Assembly: GCA_016278515.1 (NCBI GenBank) | Contig: JADQBR010000045.1 | Coordinates: forward strand, 1-63,224 | DNA from: Bacillota bacterium | Lineage (GTDB): Bacteria > Bacillota > JADQBR01 | Reading direction: 5' to 3' | Length of the DNA stretch: 63,224 nucleotides | In this document: positions 44,343 through 53,642 of the stretch, piece after piece | How the letters are laid out: every line of letters starts with the position of its first letter | Numbering within the stretch: the stretch's first letter is position 1 | The notes under the pieces: model-generated | Told to the model about the DNA's origin: nothing | What the model saw: the letters and a program-made list of their open reading frames with translations, nothing else | Database searches by the model: none | Made by a program: the position numbers and the translations under genes

Positions 44343-45293
44343 TTATCCGTAAATATGGGTGCCGGTTTCTCCTTTAATAGCTCTTCCCAAAGACTCAGGA
44401 TTGGTAATTATGGCCTTTTCCCCACCGTTATCTAAGAATTTTATTACTGCTTGCATCTTAGGCAGCATACTGCCGGCCGCAAAATGACCTTCTTCAACAT
44501 ATTTCCTTGCCTCTTCCAAAGAAATTTTATCTAGTTCTTTTTGGTCAGGCTTGCCAAAGTTTAAACATACTTTTTCAACACCAGTAGAAACGATAAAGGT
44601 ATCCGCTTTAATCTTTGAAGCAAGCAAACTTGTAGCAAAGTCTTTATCTATAACTGCGTCTATTCCTTCCAAAATACCGTTTCCATTTCTGATTACAGGG
44701 ATACCTCCGCCTCCAGCAGCAATAACGCAGTAATTACTTTCTACTAACTGCTCTACTGCATCTAGCTCAATAATCCGTTTCGGCAAAGGGGACGGTACAA
44801 CTCTTCTATATCCACGTCCAGCATCGTTAACCATAGTCCAGTCGGCATGCTCTGCCTGGTTTCTCTTAGCCTCTTCCTCTGTGTAGAAGGTGCCGATAGG
44901 TTTCCCCGGCTTAGAAAAGGCAGAGTCGTCTTTGTCTACTTCCACCTGGGTCACTACTGTAGCGGCTTTTTTTATAATTCCGCGTTTTAGGAATTCGTTA
45001 GTTAAAGCCTGTTGTATTTGATAGCCTATAGCTCCTTGGGTGTCTGCAACACAGCTTACTAAGGAAACAAGATGCAATCCTTCCTCCTTAAAAGCAATCT
45101 CGCCCCTTCTTAAAATGAAGCCAACCTGGGGTCCGTTGCCATGGGTTATGATAACTTCATAACCCTGTTCAATAATGTCAACAATATACTCGACAGTATC
45201 ACATACTGCTTTGTATTGATCTTCCACCCTTTGGTGCTGTTTGTCTTTTATTAATGAGTTGCCGCCAATCGCTACAACTGCTACTTTCTTCAT
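44343..45293 (-). CDS. arcC: Carbamate kinase
   Basis: Converts carbamoyl phosphate plus ADP to ATP, CO2 and ammonia. The 316-residue protein carries AIGGNSLIKD (about residues 8-17), THGNGPQVGF (about 50-59), NDAGRGYRRVVPSP (about 152-165), AAGGGGIPV (about 194-202) and AGSMLPKMQA (about 275-284). It starts 3 bases after the YgeW-like carbamoyltransferase stop, so it would take carbamoyl phosphate released from that enzyme and give the pathway a substrate-level ATP. Confidence 0.96.
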   Translation of the reverse strand: MKKVAVVAIGGNSLIKDKQHQRVEDQYKAVCDTVEYIVDIIEQGYEVIITHGNGPQVGFILRRGEIAFKEEGLHLVSLVSCVADTQGAIGYQIQQALTNEFLKRGIIKKAATVVTQVEVDKDDSAFSKPGKPIGTFYTEEEAKRNQAEHADWTMVNDAGRGYRRVVPSPLPKRIIELDAVEQLVESNYCVIAAGGGGIPVIRNGNGILEGIDAVIDKDFATSLLASKIKADTFIVSTGVEKVCLNFGKPDQKELDKISLEEARKYVEEGHFAAGSMLPKMQAVIKFLDNGGEKAIITNPESLGRAIKGETGTHIYG

Positions 45294-45296
45294 ACT

Positions 45297-46280
45297 TTAC
45301 TTACCACCCATCACTAGCGTCATTAGGGCTTTTGAAGTATGAAGTCTGTTTTCTGCCTCGTCATAAACTATTGAGTGAGGCCCATCAATAACTGAATCCA
45401 CTACTTCGTTTCCACGGTCAGCTGGCAGTGCGTGCATGTATTTTACGTCTTTATTGGCTGAAGCGATTTTTTCTTCCGTACAGATCCAACCCTTACTGGC
45501 TTCAAGCAAATCGTCGATTACATCGCTGCTCTGATTAGTGACCCAACTACCCCAATTCTTAGGTATAACGACATCTGCATCTTTATATGCTTCTGCCTCA
45601 TCATGAGTAATAGTAAGGGTCCCGCCATTGTCCTCAGCATTTTTCCTGGCTTGTTCAATAGCCCAATCAGGTAGTTCATACCCTTTAGGATATGCCAACC
45701 AAACATCCATGCCGTATCTTGGGAATAACAGTACCTGAGATAGGGGAACAGAAATAGGTTTCTTATGACTTTTGGCATAAGCCCAAATGATGGAAACTTT
45801 TTTGCGTTTCAAGTCATCCAGTTTTTCTTTCATGGTCATTAAGTCCGCAACTGCTTGCAGTGGATGATACAAGTCACACTGCATATTGATTACCGGAACA
45901 GAAGTGTGCTCAGCTACTTCTCTCAAATACTTATTACCTATTTCCCAGAAGCAATTACGAATGGCAATACCATGTCCAAATCTTCCGAGGATAACACCTG
46001 TATCCTTTCCGACTTCACCATGAGATATTTGCATAGTACTTGTGTCAAGAAAGTTTGCATGACCGCCCAATTGAGCAAGCCCGGCCTCCATAGAGTTTCT
46101 TGTTCTGGTAGATTGTTCAAAAAACATCAAAAACATAGACTTGTTTGTAAGATAAGATGTGTCAAGGCCCATGGCAAACTTTCTTTTTAAATCAAATGAT
46201 ACATCCAACAAAGTGTCTAGTTCTTCCTTGCTCCACTCTTGACAAGTAATAAAGTGTTTCCCTTTAAAAATCGTTTGCAT
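45297..46280 (-). CDS. ygeW: YgeW-like (knotted) carbamoyltransferase, compact form
   Basis: A 327-residue member of the ornithine/aspartate carbamoyltransferase superfamily. Carbamoyl phosphate is bound by EQSTRTRNSMEAG (about residues 54-66), ISHGEVGKDT (about 84-93) and HPLQAVADL (about 138-146). The knot-region motif IIWAYAKSHKKPISVP (about 163-178) matches the WAY..SY.KP.SVP segment of E. coli YgeW. The C-terminal ligand motif is MHALPADRGNEV (about 286-297). E. coli YgeW is near 396 residues, so this one is about 70 shorter and lacks the insertion in the mid-region. A ureido compound derived from the purine is the likely carbamoyl donor; the substrate is unproven. Confidence 0.85.
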   Translation of the reverse strand: MQTIFKGKHFITCQEWSKEELDTLLDVSFDLKRKFAMGLDTSYLTNKSMFLMFFEQSTRTRNSMEAGLAQLGGHANFLDTSTMQISHGEVGKDTGVILGRFGHGIAIRNCFWEIGNKYLREVAEHTSVPVINMQCDLYHPLQAVADLMTMKEKLDDLKRKKVSIIWAYAKSHKKPISVPLSQVLLFPRYGMDVWLAYPKGYELPDWAIEQARKNAEDNGGTLTITHDEAEAYKDADVVIPKNWGSWVTNQSSDVIDDLLEASKGWICTEEKIASANKDVKYMHALPADRGNEVVDSVIDGPHSIVYDEAENRLHTSKALMTLVMGGK

Positions 46281-46301
46281 ATTTTATATCCCCCTTAGTT
46301 T

Positions 46302-47549
46302 TTATTTTTTGTCCGCTACTAAATTATCGGTCCCTTCAGGCATCTTATCGGCATATTTCTGGACATAAATTGTAGGAATCGTTGCATAGATAGCCGCCGC
46401 TTTGACCAGTTCGTTTTTCCATGTTTTCTCGTTAGGTGCATGGGCTTGATCCTCGTGACCCGGCCCAAAACCAATACATGGTATGCCGTACCTGCCCATG
46501 ATGGAAACTCCATTGGTAGAAAATGTCCACTTATCTACTAGCGGTTTCTGTTCAAATAAATTCTCGAAGGACTCCACTAAGGTCTGAGTCGCAGGATGAT
46601 CTTCTTCAATCAACCAGCTTGGGAAATACGCTTCTGTGGGATATACAAGACCGGTGTATGCAGGTTCTTTGTAATCATACATTTCCACTTTTGCATCGGC
46701 CGCTTTCACAGAGGGGAGATTCTTGATCTGTTGAATTGCAAATTCACCAGTCTCTCCGGCAGTTAGCCTTCTGTCAACGGAAATACTGCAACCGTCTGCA
46801 ACAGCACAGCGCGATGGGGAACTAAAAAATATTTCCGAAACAGCGAGTGTTCCTTTGCCAAGAAAATCATGATTCGTTAGATTTTCGTTCAAGGCTTTTA
46901 ATTCGGTAAGAATGGGTGCCATTTTAAATATTGCATTATCTCCCCGTTCAGGTGCTGAACCATGGCAGCTAAGTCCTTTTGTGCTTACTTTAATTTCCAT
47001 TCTACCTCTATGCCCACGGTAAATGTTACAGGAGGTGGGTTCCGTTATTACTACGAATTCAGGCTTGATTTTATCTTCATTTATAATATATTGCCAGCAT
47101 AAGCCGTCACAATCCTCTTCCTGTACAGTGCCTGTGACAACCAATGTATAATCTTCCTCTAGACCAAGGTCCTTAATAATTTTTCCGGCATAAACCATGG
47201 AAGCCATTCCACCCAATTGATCTGAGGCACCTCTGCCAAGAATCACTTGATCATCTTCATATCCTTCATAAGGATCATACTCCCAAAGGTCCGGATCTCC
47301 GATGCCTACGGTATCAATATGAGCATCCATTGCTATTAAATGTTTACCGTGGCCTACATACCCCAAAACGTTTCCCATAGGGTCTATTTCCACTTTGTCA
47401 AACCCGACCCTTTCCATCTCTTCCTTAATCCTTTTTATTACGCCCTCTTCCTGACAGCTTTCGCCAGGTATTCTAATTAAATCTCTTAAAAAAATGGACA
47501 TTTCTGTTTGATATTCTTCAGCTTTGGCTAGTATTTTTTTGAAATCCAC
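46302..47549 (-). CDS. ygeY: YgeY family M20 metallopeptidase/amidohydrolase
   Basis: A 415-residue M20-fold hydrolase. Metal ligands are in [14 protein letters not shown] (about residues 73-86), [19 protein letters not shown] (about 105-123), [12 protein letters not shown] (about 140-151) and [15 protein letters not shown] (about 367-381). The GTG start at 47549 is chosen because AAGGGGG lies 9 bases upstream; the longer frame before it does not look like protein. YgeY is a regular partner of YgeW and YgfK in purine clusters and probably hydrolyses an amide or ureide intermediate, not a peptide. It is separated from ygeW by 21 bases. Confidence 0.9.
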   Translation of the reverse strand: MDFKKILAKAEEYQTEMSIFLRDLIRIPGESCQEEGVIKRIKEEMERVGFDKVEIDPMGNVLGYVGHGKHLIAMDAHIDTVGIGDPDLWEYDPYEGYEDDQVILGRGASDQLGGMASMVYAGKIIKDLGLEEDYTLVVTGTVQEEDCDGLCWQYIINEDKIKPEFVVITEPTSCNIYRGHRGRMEIKVSTKGLSCHGSAPERGDNAIFKMAPILTELKALNENLTNHDFLGKGTLAVSEIFFSSPSRCAVADGCSISVDRRLTAGETGEFAIQQIKNLPSVKAADAKVEMYDYKEPAYTGLVYPTEAYFPSWLIEEDHPATQTLVESFENLFEQKPLVDKWTFSTNGVSIMGRYGIPCIGFGPGHEDQAHAPNEKTWKNELVKAAAIYATIPTIYVQKYADKMPEGTDNLVADKK

Positions 47550-47645
47550 TTGTAAAATCCCCCTTGATAAATTTTGGAAATGCACAGATGAAAAAACTAA
47601 GTAGTTGAACATCTCTAATATGGAAAGCAGATTAATACTTTATCA

Positions 47646-48368
47646 TTATCTGCTCCTTACCAAATTAAATTGATACTTATCTCCGCGAAAGTACTGATAC
47701 CCATAGTTAATGGGAACCCCGCCTTCGTCATACATTACTCCGCTCAAGTAAATCATAGGAGCATGGGTCTTTATTTTTAGTAATCGCGAAATATTTGCCG
47801 GCGCCAATACGGCGTTGACAGTAGACATAAATTGTTTAGGCTTATACTGAGTATAGAGGTCAAAAAAATCAGTAAGAGATTCGCATTTATATCTCAGATT
47901 TATAAGTTCTTTTTCACTTAAGACAGTCAACGGGACAACATCATAACAATAAACAACAGGACTGCCGTCAGCAATTCTTAAGCTTTCAATGGCATAGGCA
48001 GAAGCGTTCTCTTCAACTTCCAACGTGGCGGCCAATTCAGAATTAATTAATATTTCCTCGACAGATATCACTTGATCCTCTGCTGTCTGGCCTGAACTTC
48101 TGATGGTGGACATTAAACTGTCAAGCCGCTCAAGACCGGCCACAATTCTAGAAGAGTTTTTATTAACAAAAGCACCCTTGCCATGCTTTCTAGTAATAAC
48201 CCCTTCATTTTCGAGACTAGTAAGAGCTTCCCGCAGCGTACCTCTGCTGACCCCCAAAATCTTTGCCAGTTCCGGTTCAGCTGTCAACTTTTCTCCCGGT
48301 TTGTAAACACCATTTTCAATTCTTTGCTTAATCTCTCTGGCCACATCAACATAAAGTGATTTTCTCAT
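47646..48368 (-). CDS. GntR-family (HutC subfamily) transcriptional regulator
   Basis: A 240-residue regulator: a winged helix-turn-helix at the N-terminus ([35 protein letters not shown], about residues 34-68) and a UTRA effector-binding domain (about 95-235) as in HutC, DasR and PhnF. The ATG at 48368 has GGGGG upstream; an in-frame TTG two codons earlier overlaps it. It is directly upstream of ygeY, ygeW and arcC and likely controls this part of the island. A perfect palindrome 65-79 bases before the start is a candidate autoregulatory site. Confidence 0.88.
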   Translation of the reverse strand: MRKSLYVDVAREIKQRIENGVYKPGEKLTAEPELAKILGVSRGTLREALTSLENEGVITRKHGKGAFVNKNSSRIVAGLERLDSLMSTIRSSGQTAEDQVISVEEILINSELAATLEVEENASAYAIESLRIADGSPVVYCYDVVPLTVLSEKELINLRYKCESLTDFFDLYTQYKPKQFMSTVNAVLAPANISRLLKIKTHAPMIYLSGVMYDEGGVPINYGYQYFRGDKYQFNLVRSR

Positions 48369-48432
48369 TATCAACCCCCCGGCATTAGTTGCAACCTGCT
48401 AAGCCGCAAGTTGTCTTATTGTTAAATTGTAC

Positions 48433-48447
48433 GATTGTTGAACAATC
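48433..48447. promoter_or_regulatory. Candidate GntR operator
   Basis: GATTGTT-G-AACAATC, a perfect 7-1-7 palindrome containing TTGT...ACAA, located just upstream of the GntR gene. Assignment to this regulator is from position and symmetry only. Confidence 0.5.
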
Positions 48448-48534
48448 TTATATTAGAGGTATTCTATTTGGTTACATTGAACTCCTCTTTTTTAGATAAA
48501 AAAACCTTTAAAAAAACAAACTGCATATCTAACC

Positions 48535-48585
48535 AAATAATAGAGCAGAAAGGAGACCATCAGTCTGCTTCCTGCTCTATTATTT
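48535..48585 (-). terminator. Long hairpin downstream of glyA
   Basis: A 14-bp perfect stem (AAATAATAGAGCAG and its complement) with a 23-base loop that itself has a 4-bp AGAC/GTCT stem. It lies behind the glyA stop on the minus strand; a T-rich stretch follows only about 20 bases later. Probably ends the xdh-glyA transcript or sets the boundary to the gntR unit. The rest of the 301-base gap has a tandem repeat and the candidate operator. Confidence 0.6.
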
Positions 48586-48596
48586 AAAGTGATTAG

Positions 48597-48628
48597 TTGG
48601 TCAGTTGGTCAGTTGGTCAGTTGGTCAG
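48597..48628. repeat. Tandem repeat, four copies of TTGGTCAG
   Basis: Four exact head-to-tail copies of the 8-bp unit in the gap behind glyA. Such units vary in copy number by slippage. No function evident. Confidence 0.9.
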
Positions 48629-48669
48629 GTGAAAGGCATAAGAACCTAACCAACTTTTAGCTAACCAGC

Positions 48670-49896
48670 TTAATACAAGGGGAATTTAGCACATAATTCT
48701 TTAACCTCTAGAGCCAATTGTTCCTTTTCTTTCTCGAATTCATAAGACAGAGCCCTTTGGATGATATCTCCCACCTGTTGCATTTCTTTCTCTTTAAAAC
48801 CTCTAGTCGTTACGGCGGGACTACCGATACGCACACCGCTGGTAATTGTTGGCGGATTAGGGTCAAAGGGAATGGCATTTTTATTAACTGTAATGCCAAT
48901 TTCTTCAAGTCTTCCCTCTGTTTCTTTACCGGTCAGTTCACGCGGTTGTACATCAACCAGCATGAGGTGATTATCTGTTCCACCCGAAACAAGTTTTAAA
49001 CCGCTTTCCACTAGTTTATCAGCCAGGCTCCGTGCATTTTTGACAACCTGTTGTTGATAGTCTTTGAATTCGGGTTCAAGCGCCTCTTTAAAGGCCACAG
49101 CTTTAGCAGCAATTACATGCATCAAAGGTCCGCCTTGAATACCTGGGAAAATGGCTTTATCTACGGCCTTGGCATATTCTTCCCGGCAGAGAATAATACC
49201 GCCCCTCGGTCCCCTCAGGGTTTTATGTGTTGTAGAAGTTACAAAATCGGCGTAGGGTACTGGGTTAGGATGAAGTCCTGCTGCTACTAGACCGGCGATA
49301 TGTGCCATATCTACCATAAATAGAGCCCCGACTTCATCAGCAATCTCACGAAAGGCGGCAAAATCAATTGTACGCGGGTAAGCACTAGCACCTGCTACTA
49401 TCAGTTTTGGCTGATGGGCCTTGGCCTGATCCCGAACCTCTTCGTAATCAATACACCCTGTCTCTTTTTTAACACCATAAGGAACAAAATTATAGTATTT
49501 TCCTGACATATTAACTGGACTGCCATGGGTCAAGTGCCCGCCATGGGCTAATTTCATGCCTAATACAGTATCTCCAGGATCTAAAATGCTAAAATAAACG
49601 GCCGCATTGGCCTGGGCGCCGGAATGGGGTTGAACGTTCGCATGTTCAGCCCCAAACAATTTCTTCACGCGTTGGCGTGCCAGTTCTTCAGCCACATCCA
49701 CATACTCACACCCGCCATAATAACGTTTCCCAGGGTATCCTTCAGCATATTTGTTTGTTAGAACTGACCCCTGCACCTCCATGACTGCTTTACTGGTAAA
49801 GTTTTCTGACGCAATAAGTTCGATTGTCGTCCGCTGCCTGTTCAATTCCTTATCTAAAACTGCAGCAATTTCCGGATCTACTTTTTTCAATTCCAT
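48670..49896 (-). CDS. glyA: Serine hydroxymethyltransferase
   Basis: PLP enzyme that interconverts glycine plus methylene-tetrahydrofolate and serine. The 408-residue protein shows [10 protein letters not shown] (about residues 26-35), [15 protein letters not shown] (about 55-69), [11 protein letters not shown] (about 91-101) and the PLP lysine in [14 protein letters not shown] (about 221-234). It is 33 bases downstream of an xanthine dehydrogenase subunit gene in the same direction, an unusual location for a housekeeping gene; it would convert purine-derived glycine and C1 units into serine for SdaAB. Confidence 0.97.
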   Translation of the reverse strand: MELKKVDPEIAAVLDKELNRQRTTIELIASENFTSKAVMEVQGSVLTNKYAEGYPGKRYYGGCEYVDVAEELARQRVKKLFGAEHANVQPHSGAQANAAVYFSILDPGDTVLGMKLAHGGHLTHGSPVNMSGKYYNFVPYGVKKETGCIDYEEVRDQAKAHQPKLIVAGASAYPRTIDFAAFREIADEVGALFMVDMAHIAGLVAAGLHPNPVPYADFVTSTTHKTLRGPRGGIILCREEYAKAVDKAIFPGIQGGPLMHVIAAKAVAFKEALEPEFKDYQQQVVKNARSLADKLVESGLKLVSGGTDNHLMLVDVQPRELTGKETEGRLEEIGITVNKNAIPFDPNPPTITSGVRIGSPAVTTRGFKEKEMQQVGDIIQRALSYEFEKEKEQLALEVKELCAKFPLY

Positions 49897-49929
49897 TGTA
49901 TAGAACCTCCCTTTTCAGATGATAGCAAA

Positions 49930-50439
49930 CTACTCGGTCTGTTTATGGCAGTTACAAGTTCCTTTTTTACTGTGATTAAGGGCTTTATCAGCTGCCTTTG
50001 TAATATTTTGATAACCTGTACAACGGCACAGGTGTCCAGACAATTCTCGCTTTATTTCTTCCTTAGTATATTGTTTATCTTTTGCCGCTAAAGCTGTTGT
50101 GGTCAGCACAAGGCCGGGAGTGCAGAAACCGCATTGAATAGCTCCTTCATCAACAAAAGCTTTTTGTACGCCGGACAGCTCCCCCTTTTCAGATACACCT
50201 TCTATAGTTAGTACACTTTTACCATCAGCCCACACCGCCAAGAAAATACAGGAGTCAATGGGGGTACCATCAATCAAAACGGTACAAGCTCCACACTCAC
50301 CAACACCACATCCCTTTTTAGCCCCTGTGTAACCCAAGCGGTTCCTCAATACTTCCAATAGTGTTTCACCAACGTTAATCTCTATGGTTTCGAGCCTGCC
50401 GTTTACTTTAAAGGAAATCTTTCTAAGCAATTTCTCCAC
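49930..50439 (-). CDS. Xanthine dehydrogenase-type [2Fe-2S] subunit
   Basis: A 169-residue two-cluster subunit: GCGVGECGACTV with a fourth Cys in DSC (about residues 43-66), QCGFCTPGLVL (about 103-113) and CRCTGYQ (about 139-145). It ends with a small CNCHK tail after the usual C-terminus. It overlaps the FAD subunit by 17 bases and belongs to the three-gene hydroxylase. Confidence 0.95.
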   Translation of the reverse strand: MEKLLRKISFKVNGRLETIEINVGETLLEVLRNRLGYTGAKKGCGVGECGACTVLIDGTPIDSCIFLAVWADGKSVLTIEGVSEKGELSGVQKAFVDEGAIQCGFCTPGLVLTTTALAAKDKQYTKEEIKRELSGHLCRCTGYQNITKAADKALNHSKKGTCNCHKQTE

Positions 50440-51316
50440 CTCCTGCTTTGGCTACTGCCACTTTTAACGCCCTTTGAGTTAATTCCTGTACAAGATGTTC
50501 TCGATATTCTTTAGACGCTCTCCAGGAAGTTCTAGCTTTAGCAGCTTTAACCGCGGTCTTACCTATTTCAGCAATGGTTTCTAACGAGATTACCTTTCCT
50601 TTAGCGAAATCCTCCGCCTCTTGACACCTAATGGGGGTCGGCCCAGCAACTCCCAATCCAATCCTCACATCTTCAAAGACATTTTTATCTTTAAGTTTAC
50701 AAACAACCGCAACGCCTAAAGTGGCAATATCCATGGCATTACGCAAACTATATTTAATATAATGGCCGCTAAAGCCAGTATAGTTTTCCGGCGAAATAAG
50801 TATTTCAGTAAGCATTTCTCCGGGCTTTAAAGCTACTTTTCCGGGACCAAGATAAAACTCCTGAATGGGCACCAAACGCTCATTTTGGCTGGATTGCAGC
50901 TTTAAAACAGCATTAAACGCAAATAATGTTGAAGCACTGTCAGCAGAGGTAACTCCGTTGCAAATATTGCCGCCGATGGTTGCAATATTACGAATTTGCG
51001 GCCCGCCCATGGAAGTGGCGGCCTCCGCTAAAATTGGTATATTACCACCAACAACCACATCTACAGCAATGTCTGAAAACGTCCCAAGGGCTCCAATGCT
51101 AATTGTCCCGTCTTGGAGCATTTTAATACCCTCTAAAGATTTAATTTTTCTAATACTTAGTATGTCTGCCTCTTCAATTCTTCCTCCATGCATCTTTACA
51201 AGAACATCAGTGCCGCCAGCAACAATTGTTAAATTAGGCTTTTCTGCCAACAGTCCAGCCGCTTCTTTGATAGTTTCAGCCTCGAAGTAATTCTTAATAT
51301 TGTAAATGATCGCCAC
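50423..51316 (-). CDS. Xanthine dehydrogenase-type FAD subunit
   Basis: A 297-residue CoxM-like FAD subunit with TIVAGGTDVLVKMHGG (about residues 30-45) and IRNIATIGGNICNGVTSADSASTLFAFNA (about 107-135), where TIGGN is the flavin motif. It sits 7 bases after the catalytic-subunit stop, so the order is Moco subunit, FAD, [2Fe-2S], which differs from the F-S-L-M operon. Confidence 0.94.
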   Translation of the reverse strand: MAIIYNIKNYFEAETIKEAAGLLAEKPNLTIVAGGTDVLVKMHGGRIEEADILSIRKIKSLEGIKMLQDGTISIGALGTFSDIAVDVVVGGNIPILAEAATSMGGPQIRNIATIGGNICNGVTSADSASTLFAFNAVLKLQSSQNERLVPIQEFYLGPGKVALKPGEMLTEILISPENYTGFSGHYIKYSLRNAMDIATLGVAVVCKLKDKNVFEDVRIGLGVAGPTPIRCQEAEDFAKGKVISLETIAEIGKTAVKAAKARTSWRASKEYREHLVQELTQRALKVAVAKAGGGEIA

Positions 51317-51323
51317 CCCCTTC

Positions 51324-53612
51324 CTAAATCAAACCGCTTTCCTTAAATTTCTCAAAGACTCGTTGTGGGTACAAAGGCAGTGCCTGAAATGCCACGCCTG
51401 TCGCATCCAATACAGCATTACGAATTGCCGGAGCCGGAGAGATAATAGGTGGCTCCCCCAATGACTTGCTGCCAAACGGTCCTGTCGGGTCAGAGGTTTC
51501 AGCGAATGCCACTCCGATATCCGGAATATCCATTATGGTCGGCAATTTATAATCAAGCAAATTGTTATTTAAAGGCTTTCCTGTTTGGTCAAAAAGCATC
51601 TGTTCCGAGAGAGCATATCCTAACGCCATTCCTACTCCTCCGTGTACCTGGGCTTCTGCCAGCTGAGGGTTGATTATTTTACCGGAGTCATGAACATTAT
51701 ATATTTCTATTACCTCTATTTTCCCAGTTTTCATATCCACTTCAACCTCTACAAAGGTTGCACCGAAAGAAAAAGCATTGATCCTGGCATTGTTGGAAAC
51801 ATCACTGGTAATCGGTTTTGCCAAAGCAGTGTCATAATAAGTTTGCAGTGCCAGATCAGACAATGGCATTATAGTTTCCCCAGACTGTCTATATACTATC
51901 TTTCCATCTTTAATATCTAGAGCTTCGACCGGTAGGTCCGTCATTCCTTGAGCAAAACTAAGAATCTTGTCCTTAACATCCATTGCGGCCTTCCTAACAG
52001 CCATGCCTGAAACATAAGTCTGTCTTGAAGCATATGACCCGGTGTCAAAGGGAGTTATATCCGTATCTTGCGTAGAAATGACATGAACCATGCCTTCAGA
52101 AATCCCCAATACTTCAGCTGCCATCTGACCAAAGACAGTATCACTTCCCTGCCCAATCTCAGTAGCTCCGATTTGCAGCTGCAAAGATGCGTCTTGATTG
52201 AGGATAATCCTTGCCCCGGCTATCTCCAACCCTGCCGGGTAAGTTCCTGAACCATAACTGAAGCAAGCCATTCCCAGTCCTTTACGTTTCATTCCCGATT
52301 GATCCCCATACATTCTCTTTTTATTTTCCCAGTTGATTAGCTCTTCACCCTTCTCAATACATTCGCGAATACCGCAACTGAGCACTTTATTTCTATTTAA
52401 AGGATCTTCATAACCTTTTTTAACATGGTTTTTCTTTCGAAATTCAATGGAATCAATGCCAAGTTTATTTGCTATCTCTTCCAAGTGAGATTCAAGAGCA
52501 AATACTATCTGCGGCGATCCATATCCTCGCATGGCCCCGCCAACAGGGAGATTTGTATATACTGTGACCGGATCAAATTTTATCGCTTCCATCGGATAGA
52601 GCACCCTGAATTTCGAACCGCCGGCCATAGCAATAGAATGACCATGGGATGCATAAGCACCGGTATTGGATATTGCCTCTATATGCATTCCCAGTAAATT
52701 TCCATCTTTAGAAACTCCTGTCTTAATTTTAAACTTTATGGCATGGCGGGTACGAGTATCAATCATGCATTCTTCACGGGACAATTCCAGCTTAACCGGT
52801 CTACCGCCTATGGCTAGAGTCATCAGCGCGTTTAAAGGCTCAATGCAAACGTCCTGCTTACTGCCAAATCCCCCCCCGACATAGGGTTTAATTACGCGTA
52901 TCTTCCCCCAAGACATATCCAAAGCCTGTCCCACAATCCTTCTGACGATATGCGGAATTTGCGTAGACGTGACAATTACAATCCGGTCCTGACTATCTAC
53001 ATAGGAATAAGATATATGATTTTCTAATTGACAGTGCTGTACGATACTTGTCTCATACACACCTTCGAATATATGATCAGCTTCACCTAAAACTCTTTCA
53101 ATATCTCCGAACTGATAGCCTTCGGAAGCAATGATATTTCGCTCGCATTCCTCATGTATCAGCGGTGCATCTTCCTTTAATGCCGCTTCAGACGTTAATA
53201 CTGCTGGCAATACTTCGTATTCTACCTTGATTAAACCTAAAGCCTTTTCAGCGGTCAGTTGATCTGTAGCAACCACCGCAGCCACAGAGTCGCCGACGAA
53301 ACGTGCCTTATCAGTTAAAATATGGCGGTCAGCGCGATCTCGGTGTCCAGGATCCAAGGAATATGGATGCCCTGCAGTAGAATATGGCTTGTCCGGAACA
53401 TCTTTATAAGTCAGCACAGCTTCTACACCGGACAAAGCCTTGGCTTCACTAGCATCTATGCTTTTAACGATGGCATGGGCATGAGGACTTCTCAAAATCT
53501 TACCCACTAGCATGTCTCTTTCAAAAAAATCGTCAGTATACTTTGCTTTCCCTGTAACCTTTGCAACAGCGTCCACTCGCCTTACGCTCTTCCCGACTAC
53601 TTCGTTAGCCAT
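51324..53612 (-). CDS. Xanthine dehydrogenase-type molybdenum catalytic subunit, undivided
   Basis: A 762-residue catalytic subunit. Cofactor and substrate regions: VGGGFGSKQDVCIEP (about residues 243-257), GGAMRGYGSPQIVFALESHLE (about 355-375), ATEIGQGSDTVFGQMAAEVLG (about 480-500), DTGSYASRQTYVSG (about 518-531) and the catalytic-glutamate loop FGSKSLGEPPIISPAPAIRNA (about 714-734). The intact chain is what the NdhL/NdhM pair equals when joined. Whether the molybdenum site carries selenium cannot be told from sequence. Purine hydroxylation is inferred from context. Confidence 0.93.
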   Translation of the reverse strand: MANEVVGKSVRRVDAVAKVTGKAKYTDDFFERDMLVGKILRSPHAHAIVKSIDASEAKALSGVEAVLTYKDVPDKPYSTAGHPYSLDPGHRDRADRHILTDKARFVGDSVAAVVATDQLTAEKALGLIKVEYEVLPAVLTSEAALKEDAPLIHEECERNIIASEGYQFGDIERVLGEADHIFEGVYETSIVQHCQLENHISYSYVDSQDRIVIVTSTQIPHIVRRIVGQALDMSWGKIRVIKPYVGGGFGSKQDVCIEPLNALMTLAIGGRPVKLELSREECMIDTRTRHAIKFKIKTGVSKDGNLLGMHIEAISNTGAYASHGHSIAMAGGSKFRVLYPMEAIKFDPVTVYTNLPVGGAMRGYGSPQIVFALESHLEEIANKLGIDSIEFRKKNHVKKGYEDPLNRNKVLSCGIRECIEKGEELINWENKKRMYGDQSGMKRKGLGMACFSYGSGTYPAGLEIAGARIILNQDASLQLQIGATEIGQGSDTVFGQMAAEVLGISEGMVHVISTQDTDITPFDTGSYASRQTYVSGMAVRKAAMDVKDKILSFAQGMTDLPVEALDIKDGKIVYRQSGETIMPLSDLALQTYYDTALAKPITSDVSNNARINAFSFGATFVEVEVDMKTGKIEVIEIYNVHDSGKIINPQLAEAQVHGGVGMALGYALSEQMLFDQTGKPLNNNLLDYKLPTIMDIPDIGVAFAETSDPTGPFGSKSLGEPPIISPAPAIRNAVLDATGVAFQALPLYPQRVFEKFKESGLI

Positions 53613-53642
53613 GGTCTCCCCCCATTTCTTTAAGAACTATTA

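Noticed and set aside
48597-48628. TTGGTCAG repeats as a CRISPR-like array
   Set aside because: Units are 8 bp and contiguous with no spacers, and no cas genes are present.
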